A stretch of DNA of 64,000 nt from Psococerastis gibbosa (taxonomy: Eukaryota; Arthropoda; Insecta; Psocodea; Psocidae), in contig OZ020490.1 of assembly GCA_963971405.1 (NCBI GenBank), positions 17,509,464-17,573,463 on the forward strand. Direction: 5' to 3'. The notes below the pieces were generated by a model, which was not told the DNA's origin, ran no database searches, and worked only from the letters and a program-made list of their open reading frames with translations. How positions within the stretch are numbered: the stretch's first letter is position 1; each line of letters starts with the position of its first letter. This document shows positions 45,622-57,467 of the stretch, piece after piece. The position numbers and the translations under genes were made by a program.

Positions 45622-48600
45622 TTAAACATGATGAGCAATAGCCTTTTTTTCCCATGATAGGGTATCTGACTTAGAATTAGACGTAGAAACAGGAATGAGG
45701 TTGCCATTGGACTTGGCTGCACTACGGCGTTTCGAGACGGCATCAACTGTAGGTAAGATGAGAAGCAGTACACCTGACAGTGCAATGAAAAATCCAGCTA
45801 AATAGAATGTCAAATCGTATGTACCGGTTATGTCATAGATCCAACCTAAAAATAAGAAATACTGGTTAGTAGTTAAAGAAATCACGCGCATATCCATTAG
45901 TTAAGAATGAAAAAAATTTAGTAAACTAAATTTATTTACCTACAATATTACAGCTTACTATTCCACAAATTTATGTCATTGGACCCCCCCCCCCCTTGGC
46001 TATGGAAACCATGTGTTTGGCTGGGGAATAAACCATTTTAATAAGGTAAACGTAAAAGGGGGCAGTGCATTTAAACTGGCGGGCCCAGTTCTTTAGTTGC
46101 TGCTGTAGTTGCTGTTGTTATAGTGCACGTTGGCATAGTCGTGCCTTAGTCTGTCTTCCATAAATTACTTTTCCTCCCTCCCGTGTGCATCAGTAACGAT
46201 TGAATTGTTTGTTTACTGTCACTGATGGCACCTGAAAATGAGAAAAAGATGACTCGACTGGTAGGAGCTCGAACAGAGGAGAAATGAAACGTGCTGGTTA
46301 AAGCATATTCAAAACATTGCACTCCCAGGCAGGACACCCCCTCCCCCTCCCCCCCATGGGAGATCAGATGACAATCCCCCAAGAGAAATCGAACCTGAGG
46401 ACCATCGCCCTAAACGCTCTCAATATCTGGAAACGCCGCTGCCTTGTCCTGGAGAAGAAAGGCGACGTGTAAGTAAGTAATGGGTTTCGTCGACGTGTTC
46501 GTAAGCATGTTCCATCAATGCGTTGTGAAGTCGTATTCCGAGATAAAGATAGTGTCGCAGAGTTAAAGCTAGAGTTTTTTGGGAGGATAGAAGTACTTTT
46601 TCATAAGGATAATAATATTGGAATATACGAAGTGATTCTATAATTTAACTACGGCCGATAGGTAGCAGTAGACAAATCGACGGGAGGGAACCGTGACAGG
46701 CCTGTAAGAAAAACAATGGCCAAAACAAACGGGGTATCAACGGTCTTGCAAGGGAGTTTGATGATGTAGTCACGAAAATAAATAAATAAAACTCACCAGC
46801 AAGAGGCGGCCCGATCAAATTGGCAATTCCTTGCACTAATAAAAGAAGGCCATAGCCATTGGTGAACCGCTCAATGGAGATGAGCTCGACCAGGATTATG
46901 GATGTCAGGCTGTAGTTGGCAGCAATGAATAGGCCGAACGCTCCTGCGAACACCCTCATCGCCGTGTACGAGTTGACGACGGGGAGAAGGGCAGTGGCCA
47001 CCCCACACACCAACATGCAGCTGGCGTAGATCAGGTTCGGATCTATGCCAGGACGGTCACCCAGCCAACCTAAACAAACCTCTCCCACCATATTTAGTAT
47101 ACCTGAAACAAACATCGTCATCATCAAATTCTCCCACCATATTTAAAATACCTGAAAAAACATCATCATCACCTCCACTCAATTCAGCGTGATTTGTGAG
47201 TCTTTTCCACTCTCTCCGCTCTGACTCTTCAATATTTCCCCCAGCATCAGTTCTACTCTTTCTTGGTCTTCCTCTTCTTCGTATTCCCTCTGTTTCATCC
47301 TCATTTTCTGAAGTGATGAGAAAAGAGTCTGGAGTGGAAGAACCATTGGTGGAGCAGATTACGACTATTATTCTAATTCACTATGCCCATTAATTTCATT
47401 AATTTATCTACGTTCAATAGTTCATGTGAAAACTGACTTTTTACGGGGTTGCACAGTTCAGGAAATGGGTTCGGGGTGACCCCCCTCGTTTCGCACGCGG
47501 CATTAAGGGGGGGGGGGGGGGAAGAAGAAGAAGATTGACACAGGAAGTCAACGTCAATATAATGAATTCTTCTTCTTTTGGCTGTACATTTCTTGTGATT
47601 TGACCTGCTCCTGGATGAAACCCTTTTAAAGATAGAGCTTAGGTTATCTTACCAATAGTAGAGATCAAATAGGATGAGTCTTCTTTTGAATAGCCCATTT
47701 CAATGGCTGAATCCGCCAAATAAACGTAGGGAACATCGTACCAAGTGTAGAGGAGGAAATTTGACAAGGAAAATAAAAGAAAGTGGATATCCAAGAAATA
47801 CGACAGATCCAACATGTCGGCGAGAAGGTAGTAGAATTCCCAGACGCCCAAAGTCCACTGCAACATACAAAACCAAAATTGTTTCAGAAAAATGAGCAGC
47901 TACATCCCAAGAGTAAAACGCAACTGAGTAAAGTCACACGATCAATGCGGAGGTGGACTCGACACGCACTCAGACTGACTAGTATAGTCTCAGCATGTTG
48001 TCATGTCCCACCATGTTCCCCAGCCAACGCTGTACACACTGCCAAGTTTGCCGCAGTTAGGAACAGGCTCTGTTCTGGTGGATTAACTTGGTATGGCCGC
48101 TGGCAAAATATTTACAAAAGCAGCTCCCAGAGGACTCCTTTCTGCACACCAGAAACTGGCCAAGTCTTCGAATGAGCTGTCCACTGTATTGTTGTTGGGC
48201 GTATGGAATGGATGCACGGTTTTATCGAAAAATTATTTTTCTGTTAGCTCATGAGGCCATTGAGACAACAATTTGTACAAGAGTCGTCCTCAGCAATATT
48301 TAAGAGAATGTGCAATTTTTAATGATTTACCTCTTGTTTTTCTTCAGCTATGGTGGTCATAGAATTTCGATAAATATCGGGACATGAGGAGGCTCGCAGA
48401 CGATATCGATTTATGTTCAGCATGGCTCCGCGATATGTCAAAGAATGCCTACAAAATACAGCAGATGAAGGTTATGATTACATTATGAATTTGCAATAGC
48501 CGTCGTAGTTAGTGTACAAATAAATAAATGTATTGCGTTTTTTCAAAATTACATACAAAGCGAGAATGTAATACAGTAGGGATGGCCCAAAGGATTTCAC

Positions 48601-51600
48601 CCGTGCTGGCCCCTATTAATACAAATCACTTAAACTTAAAAATAGCTGCAGCATTTAATATAACAGCCGATTATGACGTATGACTGAAATGGGGTTAATA
48701 TCGTTGCTACAGATATTTTCTCCATATTTTATTATATTTGGCTATTTTCAATTCGTACATCCACATGGATAAGAATCTACCAATGAATTATTTACCACCA
48801 GATATGTTCTAACATTCAAAAGCTATTCAAAGACGGAAACCATTTGCTTACCTGCCTAGCAAAGGTCCTGAGACAAATGGATACAGAAGCCAAGTTGCTG
48901 CTGCCGGTTAAAGAATGGAAACTAACATCGGTCATGTAATGAACAACGAAAATATCGCCTTTTGCATTTTAAATTTCAAGGGAAGATAGAAGGACGGAGG
49001 GCTCCCGGTAGAGGAAGAACATGCTGATCGAAAAACCTGCGGCTGTGGTTCCGTTTTCAAAGCAGCACTCTTTAAGGCCCAAATTGCCATGATGATCTAC
49101 AACCATAGCTAGAAGAGGCATATAAACAAGACGAAGAGTTAATTTACCTGTGAACTCGCAGATCTCTCAGATAGGACGCCGTAGGAACTTTGCGAGGCAC
49201 TGACGCTGAGTCAGATTTGTCTTTACTTCTGGTTGAAGGAGGGTCTGTAAACACGGGACTGAGAGCTTCAGGCGGGGCAGACTTGATGGAAGTTACCGTC
49301 GCTTGCTCGTTCAGCCCCGAGTCGCTGAAGCTCTTGGAGGGTGCCATGAGACTGGGGTAGTTTTGTAGTAGTCGATTGTAAACACTTCTGCAAAATTAAA
49401 TATTAATTCCTGTTATTGTTAAACTGCTAGTTGAATAAAACCCCCGGACTGCGAAACATGGAACCAATGAAGATCTTTCGCATAGGCAATTGCGCCTATT
49501 TGTTCTTCGGTTAGCAGCCCTATTAAGGCGATTTATTTATTTTTTTAATACCGCATTAATAAGGTATCACGTTACGGTGTGAAATTTGAGCGGGAAATTC
49601 AAATTAATAAATTATTAGAATACAAGATGACGTTTGCAATGTTTTATAATTGAAGGAATTACTAAACATTAACATACATGTATATGAACAGGCAGAACAG
49701 GTAGAATTTTGAAATAATATAAGAATTTTTATTAATAATGTGTCTACTTCTATGGGAGAAAAAATTGAAAACTCAACAAATATATAGGAGTCATTATCAA
49801 AAACATTGACAAATCTGAATTGCTTACTTTTAATTATTTTATCAACTCAAAATTGCTCGTTAATATTTTTTTTGGGTCCTATTATATCCTTTCTACCTAT
49901 AACTGACGTGGTTTGTCTTCATTTTCAATAATAGCAGTTTTAAACGTGTTTGAAGATTAGGAGTTACCGAAATTTGTCATGAGTGCAACGAGACAACTTC
50001 AAATATTTTGCGTCTTACGTAAAACTTTCCTTAAGCATTTTTCCACCCAATTAGTTTTGCCATGTGTCCTATCCCCCTGCCCTTCTGCTAAATGTCTCAA
50101 TATCTGTAAGTTGCTCAATTTTCTACTAAATCGAAGTCATGAATGTCACAATTGCTTGTAATGAGAAGGTCTTCAATTCTGAAAAATACTTTTAAACGTA
50201 AGGGAAAAGTTAAAGACACATTATAGCAATTTATTGAAACCCCGTCTAAGAAAAGTCATAAGAAAGTTTGGAAAAATATTTAAAACAGGCCCGTTGCACT
50301 CATGATTATCTAGTTGCACTCATGACTGGTGGAGGTTTGACTGACTAGAAGAAATAGAAACAAAGGTATCTTTTCGAAATTTCTATTTTTCGAAGAAATT
50401 TACGTCGCATTGACACTTAAAAAAAATTCTTTTCCCCTTGTTCTGAATACTAAGAGATTTCAATAATATCATCGGATTTGATGCAGGCCCTATGCCATAT
50501 CATTATCGCCCAAGCGGAATATGTTATTCTTGCACACCCTCATGAACATTGAACACAACCACCTTCTCTCCTTCATCGTCATCGACAGTTTCTTTTGCAA
50601 CCGCAGCATAACGGAACGTTTTTCAAGTAGGTGAGTTCCGGTTTGTAGCTTGTCGACAGTAACTGCTCGATCGTCTGCTAGTTTTCCGACACCTTGATGG
50701 GATGGTGAAGGCTGACAAATTCTTGGTTTTTTCTGTTTTGTCAAATCTTCTACCTTCTTCCTTCTATCATTCCTCATTTTCTGCTTTGTCTTGTGTAGTA
50801 ATCAACGCTCTGGGTCCAATTTTCTATTCATTCGGCATTTTCTTGCTTTCTGCACTACTCATTGTCATATTTATAAAAGAAAATGAACTTTCAAAAATCT
50901 TATTACCACTGTCCATAATGAGTGCAACGCTCGATCATGAGTGTCACGAGTGGCTTTGTAGCACTCATGACTCGTTGCACTCATGAGAAAACCGAGAAAA
51001 CTAAAAATATCTCCGGTATTAATAGCCTGATAGGGCTAGGTTAGTTGTGAAGTTAAGCTTAATGGCTTCATTGTTAAAAATAATTATGTTCCAACAAACA
51101 ATTCTTAATTTTTATAGGTGAACCTTATGTTGCTCTCATGAGATCAAATAAAAATACGCAAACGCATTTTTTTAGTAACTGCTATAAAATTTTTATAACA
51201 CTTGCAGAAGCGTCTATAGGTAGACAATAACAATGCGAACATATATGGCGACGACTTTGCTCTAGTGATACGTTTTCACGCGCCTTTCTAAGTTATTTCT
51301 TAACGTTGCACTCATGACGTAGCAATCAGGTCTAATGTCACAGACAGTCCAAAAACTTCGTGTTAACAGCTCAAGACTGGATGCAGGACTCTTAAGACAT
51401 CACAAAATGTAAGATGGATAGTTGTTGCAATATATTACACTACCCCCAAAGTGATCAGTCTTTTAGTTTAGGCGAGAAAAAATCATGAAGTATATTATTT
51501 TTAGTGTGGACACACATTTTGAGCCCACTTTCCAACTTTAAAAATGCCCCAAATACTTAAAAAATGGTTATTTTACACAAATGTATATTAATTTTTTTAG

Positions 51601-54402
51601 TTTAAGAGTATGGTAACAAAGTCTGACCAATCTCATTCCCGCAACCAACTACAAAGCACCACTAGATAGTCTAATATACACTGGACAGGAAATTGTCAAT
51701 GTTTTTGATAATGACTCATAGCAGAGGATTAATTTGTATATTTGAATTTTCGGCGCATTTAGGACTCTTTTTTTAACAATTGAATAAACCCCGGTATTAT
51801 GTTAATCCCAAATCGCTGTACTAAGGCTGCAGATAATTAGGAATTATAGGCCATGTTACACATTTAGCTTTAGCGTCAAACAAAATGTGTCTAGTGTGAC
51901 ACTAAATTTTGGCCGAGGTTGTATCAAAATAAAAGGGCATTTTAGTTGCGTTGAATCCTACATAAAAAATTGAACAGGACCAACGATGGGGTCTTCAATG
52001 GGTTTTTCAATTGGCTTGGTGACCTTGAACGATACGAGTGTTCCTAACAATATGTGTTAAAACATCTTTGAGTTAAACGTAGCGCAGTCACAAGCTAGCG
52101 CGACAAGGCAACACTTGAACTTCAAACCGAAATTAGTGGATATAGAAAAACTCGACTTGACGGGATTCGAACCCACGATCTACGCCTAACCCGGGCGTCG
52201 CCTTAACCGCTGCGCCACAAGCTTTCATTGACATGATTCGTATTGCTAGACAGGTTAGCACAGCTACACATCTATCTAACCCAGGGGTTCCCAAAATTTT
52301 GTGTCCGTGGACCACTAGATTATTTTATGATTTTCCATGGACCACCGTAACTGCGACAGAAAAATCGTCAAATTCTAGGATGATTTGTGCCTACAATTAC
52401 ATATAAAATTATGTCTGTGGACCACCGGTGGTCCACGGACCACAGTTTCGAAACCCCTGATCTGACCGAACAATTCTGTGAGCTTACTTTATGCCATAAA
52501 GGCAATGCTTTATCATTATATTGTAGTATTATATGGTATATATAACACTGACTTAAATTAACTGGTTGAAGAGGTAGCCTTTTCAACCAATAACTTCCAT
52601 GATAAATACTATCGAAACCGTTACAATTTCTCACTTTATGACCCCATTTCTACCGCTCGTACTGCGCAATACATTAGTTAAACTATGAATATGAAAGGAT
52701 TTTACTTGTGCGTGCTAAGAAGCTCCAAGACTTCAGGAGGAACCTTTTCCCCAGTGCTCAAAAATGTAGGGATGTTCACTAAAGAATTCGAAAGCCGGGA
52801 AGTCCCAGCGTCGGGCAGAGATTGCACAAGTTCTTCCGGCACCGTCTTGGACGCCAACATTTCCCGCAACATTGATAACGAGTCAGAGCTCGTCCGTTGT
52901 GAAAGAGTCCGCTTCCGCCGACTAGCCTGTCGTTTCGATTTCACACACTTTAACGTCCACGGCAGATCCCGCATCAGAGCACCACACACACAAATGTTGA
53001 GGAAAAACCCCGCAAGGATTAAAACAGTCCCTCGCCAACCATATTCATCTAACAGGTGCCCGGTAAGAGGCGCGAAAAGGAACGTACCAATTCCTGAACC
53101 ACATACTGACAGACCCGTAGCAGTAGAACGTCGCTTATCAAAATAATACGCGACTATCACAACAGCGGCAACGTAACACAGACTTAAACCGAAACCGGCG
53201 AACACGCCAAACGTCAGAAACAATACAAACATGGAGTTGGCGAATGCGGAAATAATGAAACCAATTGCGGCCAGGATGGCGCCGGATATTGCAACTCTGC
53301 GACAACCGAATCGATCGGTTAGGAAACTGGCGACAGGACCGGAGAGCAGGGGCATGGCCATGAACATGCCGCCGATCCAAGCTGTCGCGGACTTGCTCTC
53401 GCCGAAGTAGTTGAGGAACTCGACGAAAATAACGCCGAAGGAGAAGGTGATGCCATCTCCAATTAGGTTGACGAGAAACGAGGCGATGACCACGACCCAG
53501 CCCCAGCCTCCATCTGGAGCTTGAGGAGTTGAGTATTGTGATGACGAAGATTCTTCTTCATCTTCGGAACTTGATTCAGATTCGGAGCTGAAAGTAAAGA
53601 AAAAAATCTAATGACTTTTTATTTTGTGTGACGAATTTTTACTAATAAGATGTACTAGTAGCTTGCTGGAAGAAAGCGCCATACACATCTTTGGAACTGC
53701 GCAACCTTTTGCCACTTCCATACACCTACTTACTTCTCGAAAATTTTCAAGAAATAATATTTTTTTTTTTTAGAAATTATTATTATTTTTTAATTTCGTA
53801 TTTTTTTTAAGGCGAGGACCTACAGTGTATAAAACGTTACCGTCTTTAAAATCTGTGGAACTCTGCCAGAGGTGGCCAGATAGCCGTATATATACTGTAT
53901 ATGAAATTGTAAAGGAACATTTCTTCTACTATTATTTATGGTTTTACGATATTTCGTAAGAAATTCGACTTCCACCAACCTTTCAGCCTGAAACTGAACA
54001 TGGAGACTACTTCTCTGTTGACCCCCGCGCGTACTCGACCTTCTCCTCTTGCCGCGCAGGTTCGGACTGCGTCCGACAGGTGTCCTGCTGGTGCTCTAAG
54101 TACTACAAACCTTTGCAGTCACCTAATTACTAATCTAGGTCTATTCCTAATACATATAACAATTCCACCAACCTTTCAGCATGAAACTGAACATGGAGAC
54201 TATTTCTCTGTTGACCCCGCGTACTCGATCTCCTCCTCCTCCTCGCAGGCAGGTTCGGACTGCGTCCGACAGGTGTCGCGCTGGTGCTCTTGTTTACCTC
54301 GCACACATTATTATTAATAGGGCTAAGTTTTTGATTAAGATATCCGGACGGGGTTTCATCCGCTGTCTGTTCCCGATCCTCAGCGTCGACTGTATCCTCC
54401 AT
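45622..54402 (-). CDS. SLC16/monocarboxylate-transporter-like MFS protein, seven coding exons
   Basis: Coding exons: 54402-54173, 53587-52706, 49387-49148, 48448-48331, 47857-47653, 47102-46797, 45845-45622. All junctions are GT-AG and the phases (2,2,2,0,1,1) match, giving 734 aa. The MFS fold transports small carboxylates or related solutes with protons across the plasma membrane; the substrate here is unknown. Residues 1-99 are acidic/Ser-rich and cytoplasmic. At 100-110 is the family signature APDGGWGWVVV opening TM1, then TM1-6 with DRFGCRRVAISG between TM2 and TM3. Residues 300-490 form the long TM6-TM7 loop, with a conserved SLTYRGAMLNINRYRLRASS block (exon 4). TM7-12 start at LLFSLSNFLLYTWYDVPYVY. 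GDRPGIDP lies in the TM8-9 region and PPLAGWIYDITGTYDLTFYL spans the last junction. The chosen ATG at 54402 is the first in frame in its exon. A duplicated exon-like segment lies at 53980-54095. Confidence 0.93.
47160..47535 (+). mobile_element. LINE 3' relic with (GAA)n tail in an SLC16 intron
   Basis: KESGVEEPLVEQI (about 47320) and FRKWVRG (about 47458) match the motifs of the relic at 480-1055. It ends in aggggggg and gaagaagaagaag. It lies between the exons ending at 47653 and starting at 47102, antisense to the gene. Confidence 0.65.
47940..48104 (-). repeat. 5S-rRNA-headed SINE, copy 4 (5' part only)
   Basis: On the - strand it starts gccagcggccataccaagtt, then aatccaccagaacagagcc, the clearest match to a 5S rRNA 5' end in this window, and runs to gagtccacctccgc. 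Inserted in an SLC16 intron in the sense orientation. Confidence 0.75.
49505..49660. mobile_element. TIR element, 'GGCGATTT' family, left half
   Basis: agcagccctattaaggcgat, then aataccgcattaataaggta, then gagcgggaaattcaaattaa. The matching right end is not seen; a right-end-type fragment occurs separately at 51740-51832 (attgaataaaccccggtatt, gttaatcccaaatcg, ggctgcag). Both lie in the third coding intron region of SLC16. Confidence 0.55.
49975..51320. repeat. Tract with a repeated 13-mer (GTTGCACTCATGA) in both orientations
   Basis: Copies: catgagtgcaacg at 49979; gttgcactcatga at 50293 and 50313; atgagtgcaacg at 50919; catgagtgtcacgag at 50937; gtagcactcatgac at 50959; gttgcactcatgag at 50973; gttgctctcatgag at 51129; gttgcactcatgac at 51304. 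Two are tandem pairs. Overlapping ORFs on both strands at 50490-50986 may be remnants of an element's protein, but no domain is recognised. It lies in the 3.3 kb SLC16 intron. Confidence 0.7.
52140..52217 (-). repeat. tRNA-like SINE head, family 2
   Basis: On the - strand agcttgtggcgcagcggtta (A box TGGCGCAGCGG), gggcgt, gatcgtgggttcgaatcccg (B box) and a T5 stop. It shares gcgtagatcgtgggttcga with 10362-10440. The acceptor stem pairs only partly, so I call it tRNA-derived. Confidence 0.6.
52282..52459. mobile_element. hAT-like MITE (178 bp)
   Basis: Classic CAGGGGTTCCCAAAATTT left end; the right end agtttcgaaacccctg is its inverse. The 8-bp duplications are atctaacc (52274-52281) and atctgacc (52460-52467), 7 of 8. 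The interior has a small ccaccggtgg palindrome. In an SLC16 intron. Confidence 0.85.
53980..54095 (-). CDS. Candidate alternative (duplicated) exon of the SLC16 gene
   Basis: This is a tandem copy of the last part of the first coding exon (54173-54288). It is bounded by an AG acceptor (54097-54096) and the same GTTGGT donor. The 116 nt are open in the frame that gives STSRTPVGRSPNL then SSLHVQFQAE. The parent exon has an internal GAG|gtaaac donor at 54297/54296 that ends in phase 0. Joining it to this exon restores the phase 2 needed by the exon at 53587. The two forms would differ in about 40 residues of the cytoplasmic N-terminus, including a basic Arg/Lys/Ser stretch. If instead it is spliced after the full parent exon, the frame fails. 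Confidence 0.55.
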
Positions 54403-55139
54403 GCCCGTGAGGAGCGCGCGACTGTCAGTGACTTCTTGTGGCCGACCATGCGTATATTTGTTTTGTACCGTGTTCGAACAGCCTCCCGCCTGTTTCTCTT
54501 CACTGCAACAAAACAAATCATACAATTTAATTAATAATTAGATGAATAGATAGAAAACAGTCCATTTATTTAAAAAAAAAAAAATAGGTGTACATAGAAT
54601 TACAAAGCTGTGCCCCCTCGGCCCTCAAGGCCTCAAGCCAGAGTGTGGGAGGGTGGCACATCAACCTATTATAAATATTATATTAACAATTTCTAAAATT
54701 CATACATGAACATGTAAAAAATAAGCAGGCTACACAGAACTATGGTTAGGTACAGGTTACCATTTTGTCGTAAAAAATAAAAATAAAAATATACATGTGT
54801 GTATACTGTATAGTTAAGCAGACCAAAAGTCGTAGCTAAAGCATAAGGTCGGTTAAAGTAAATTATGTAGTTCAATGAGTGATTTCGCGTTAGTAGGCCT
54901 GTACGAGCTTGCCAGTGCTATGCACATTTTGGTATTCAGTATTATGATTGTACATATTGTTTGTTAATGCAATTGTATAGTATTATTGCTTGATAAGAAG
55001 TGCGAGTCCCGAGTTAGTTGTAATAAGTTTTAAGCCGCAAAATTGCTATACTCTGTGGCCGACATTGCTCCATTTAAAAGTCATTGTTATTTTAATATGT
55101 CAGCAAAGGCAATGTTCCCTCCCATTTTTAGTGTTTAGG

Positions 55140-55370
55140 GGATTAACCCCCCAAAATTGAGTTAGCCCTAAATAAATAAAAAATGGCCTCAAGAAATGAC
55201 GTTTTCGAACCTACATGCAAAATTTCATCGAAATCCAATGAGTACTTTGGTCACAAATCAATGAACAGACTAGACTGGCAGAACAAGAAACATTTCGTAA
55301 AAATCACTTTTTTGGGGACCTCAAAACGTGTCAATCCACTGAAATCCTGACAGCTTTCCTCATACTACGT
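55140..55370 (+). repeat. Interspersed repeat shared with 42360-42655
   Basis: aaaattgagttagccctaaa, gcaaaatttcatcgaaatcc and cacttttttggggacctcaa. See 42360-42655. 54600-54665 carries another short repeat (ctcaagccagagtgtgggag, ggtggcacatca) related to 15150-15185. Confidence 0.6.
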
Positions 55371-55394
55371 CATTGAATATGTAACACTGTAAAC

Positions 55395-55612
55395 AAAAAA
55401 TAACAAAAACTTAGAGTTTTAGAAAAACTTGTTATAACAACCCGAATTAGTAAAACCCAAATAATCGTTAAGAAATTAACTTTGTCTAAGAAACCCACTT
55501 GTGTTAGTATAAAACCCTGAGCGCTTTCGGCAAGAACTGCCATCTACAGAGGGAAACCCACTAGCACAGTTACACCTTATCTAAAACTCTAAGTTTTTGT
55601 TGTTTTTTGTTT
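55395..55612. mobile_element. TIR element (about 218 bp)
   Basis: aacaaaaacttagagttttag at the left and ctaaaactctaagtttttgtt at the right (each written here 21 nt minus flank) are inverted. A related, shorter element is at 6740-6910 with the same downstream flank (attaaaatgaaat). Confidence 0.65.
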
Positions 55613-55961
55613 ATTAAAATGAAATACCATGAAGTCACGAGTAATCTAATTATTTATGTAACACTGTGTTATATATTCCATGACGTAGTCTAAATAGGAA
55701 AGTAATAAACCCAATGGATACCGTAGCCTCAGCAAAATGGCTGCCGCTAATGAGCATGTTACTGACCACAACAACGCACATGGAGAAGTGGTCAAACCCT
55801 GTGCTATATCTAATTAGAACTACTCACCGCAAGGATCTTCTCAACGAGATTTTCAAAAGACAAAGTTGTTAATGGGATAGGATTAAAAGGAATAAGTGTG
55901 CCGCGAACCGTTTCTAATCCAATAAAATGAAACAGTTGGAGCACAGGGTGTTCAATAATGT

Positions 55962-56335
55962 GCCAACGGCCTTACCACGTTGAATCCATTAGAGCAGAGC
56001 ATGTTTCAAACTGCGGCTAACTTGGTAGTGCGCACAGCGTTGGCAGGGGAACATGGTGGGACATAATAACGCGCTGAGACTATACCAGTCAGTCTACGTG
56101 CGTTTCGAGTCCTGGTCACCCCCGATTTAATCGTGTGACTTTACCATGTTCCCCAAGTGGTTCGGATTCCACTATAATCAGGAGGTCCACCCTGTCAGTC
56201 AACTCCCCTTTCCCCCGAGGTGAAAGAGTCTGCCCTTAGGGTGCCTCAAGTCAACAAACAGATTCACTCCCCCCGACAGGCTGACAGGGTCGCTTAAAGC
56301 AGAAATGCTGAAAGCAGGCATTAGAAACAACAACA
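55962..56335 (+). repeat. 5S-rRNA-headed SINE, full copy 5
   Basis: The head gccaacggccttaccacgtt then gaatcc agrees with the 5' end of animal 5S rRNA at nearly every position of about 25 nt. The body (aacttggtagtgcgcacagc, gtcacccccgatttaatcgt, ggttcggattccactataat, gtcagtcaactcccc) is 5S-unrelated. The 3' tail is gctgaaagcaggcattagaa plus (AAC)n. Flanks tgttcaataatgtg and tgtttaataatgcg look like a target duplication of about 14 bp. Other copies: 6007, 12438, 29802, 47940, 60209, 62315. Confidence 0.85.
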
Positions 56336-56935
56336 GCTGTGTTTAATAATGCGTGCGAGTATACCGTATAAGAGAATGGGGAGTGAGCGACCGCTCGGGT
56401 TACAGACTGCTTAAAAATTAACCAACCCATTCCTGGCTGCACCCTCGTGTTTTTCCCACTTGAATTGAACATGAAATGGTCCAATAAATAAACTTACCAC
56501 GACCATTACCGCATTCTACCATAAGGTAAAGAACCGGTACCGGTGCTTTCCTATTTATAAAGTTAAAAAATGTTCTGACACTCCAATTAATTAATCAACA
56601 AAACAAAACTTGAAAATAAGAGCTTCGCACCTCTAAAAGCAGCTACTTTTGTGCTTTTGCCAGTGTATGAAGTCATTTAATGTTGGTCCTTCGGAAATTC
56701 TAACATGGCGTGTCTAGAGTCTATGGTCTAAGGCTACCACTATTTTCACCAAATAATAGGAACCCACGCTTAATAAGACAACTAACTAATTTAGTCAAAT
56801 CTGGCGACAGCCCAGGTTATCGCTGACAAAGAAACATCATTTTGTCCACTTGCCCACACAGCTGGGCTCCACAGTGGAAATTTAAAAAAAAAAACGTGGG
56901 CTTGGCGCCAAAAATGTACAGGTGTACCAACTTAC

Positions 56936-57051
56936 CAAGCAGTTGTAGACGAGTACTGAATACATATGAGTTGCTGATTGTACTGAGAGGTTGACGTACT
57001 GGGAGGTCAGACACCAGTACGGGAGCAATGTGGAACGGAAATGCCATGCGC
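56936..57051 (-). other. Candidate 5' UTR exon of the SLC16 gene
   Basis: On the - strand a tgttgtag acceptor precedes 57051, and an excellent donor (gcttg|gtaagt) follows 56936. The only frame that could join the next acceptor (54502, phase 2) contains a stop and no ATG, so the exon would be non-coding. The next exon would be 54502-54173, with translation from 54402. Supported by splice signals only. Confidence 0.35.
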
Positions 57052-57094
57052 CTACAACACTACAGACCAACTGCCTGCAACGAAAAAAAAAAAA

Positions 57095-57280
57095 TTAGGC
57101 CCCGTCTTCTACTTCTGGTTCTACCGCCCTTGATCAGCATTGGCCTGCTCGACAACACTCCTCCAGTCACATCGGTTTTCTATAACGCTCCACCATCTAC
57201 GGACTCCCAACTCGCGAAGGTCAATTTCAAACTCATCCTTCCAGCGTTTTCGAGGACGTCCGGCCAGTCGTCTTCCTATT
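57095..57280 (-). mobile_element. LINE C-terminal relic
   Basis: On the - strand one frame reads GRPRKRWKDEFEIDLRELGV, then RRWWSVIENRCDWRSVVEQA. This is the uninterrupted version of the relic at 20955-21835, and so gives the empty site for the hAT-like element there. Confidence 0.75.
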
Positions 57281-57467
57281 TAACAAAGGGTCAGTTGGAC
57301 TTACATTGCCTGTTGTGTTAATAGTCATTAGCATGGGTCATGGTCATCGAACAATTAGGTCGGAGCCCATTGGCAGGGGAAGGGGCGACGTTTCGGGAGT
57401 GGGTGCTACTCCTAGTCCTGAGGAGTGATGGTACTCTCGTATTCTACTCTGAATTATTAAATAATTC

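Noticed and set aside
47783..48175. 130-codon + strand ORF
   Set aside because: Antisense shadow of an SLC16 exon continued into a SINE copy.
52140..52217. Functional tRNA gene
   Set aside because: A and B boxes are good, but the acceptor stem does not pair fully, and the same core recurs at 10362 and 61305, so it is a SINE head.
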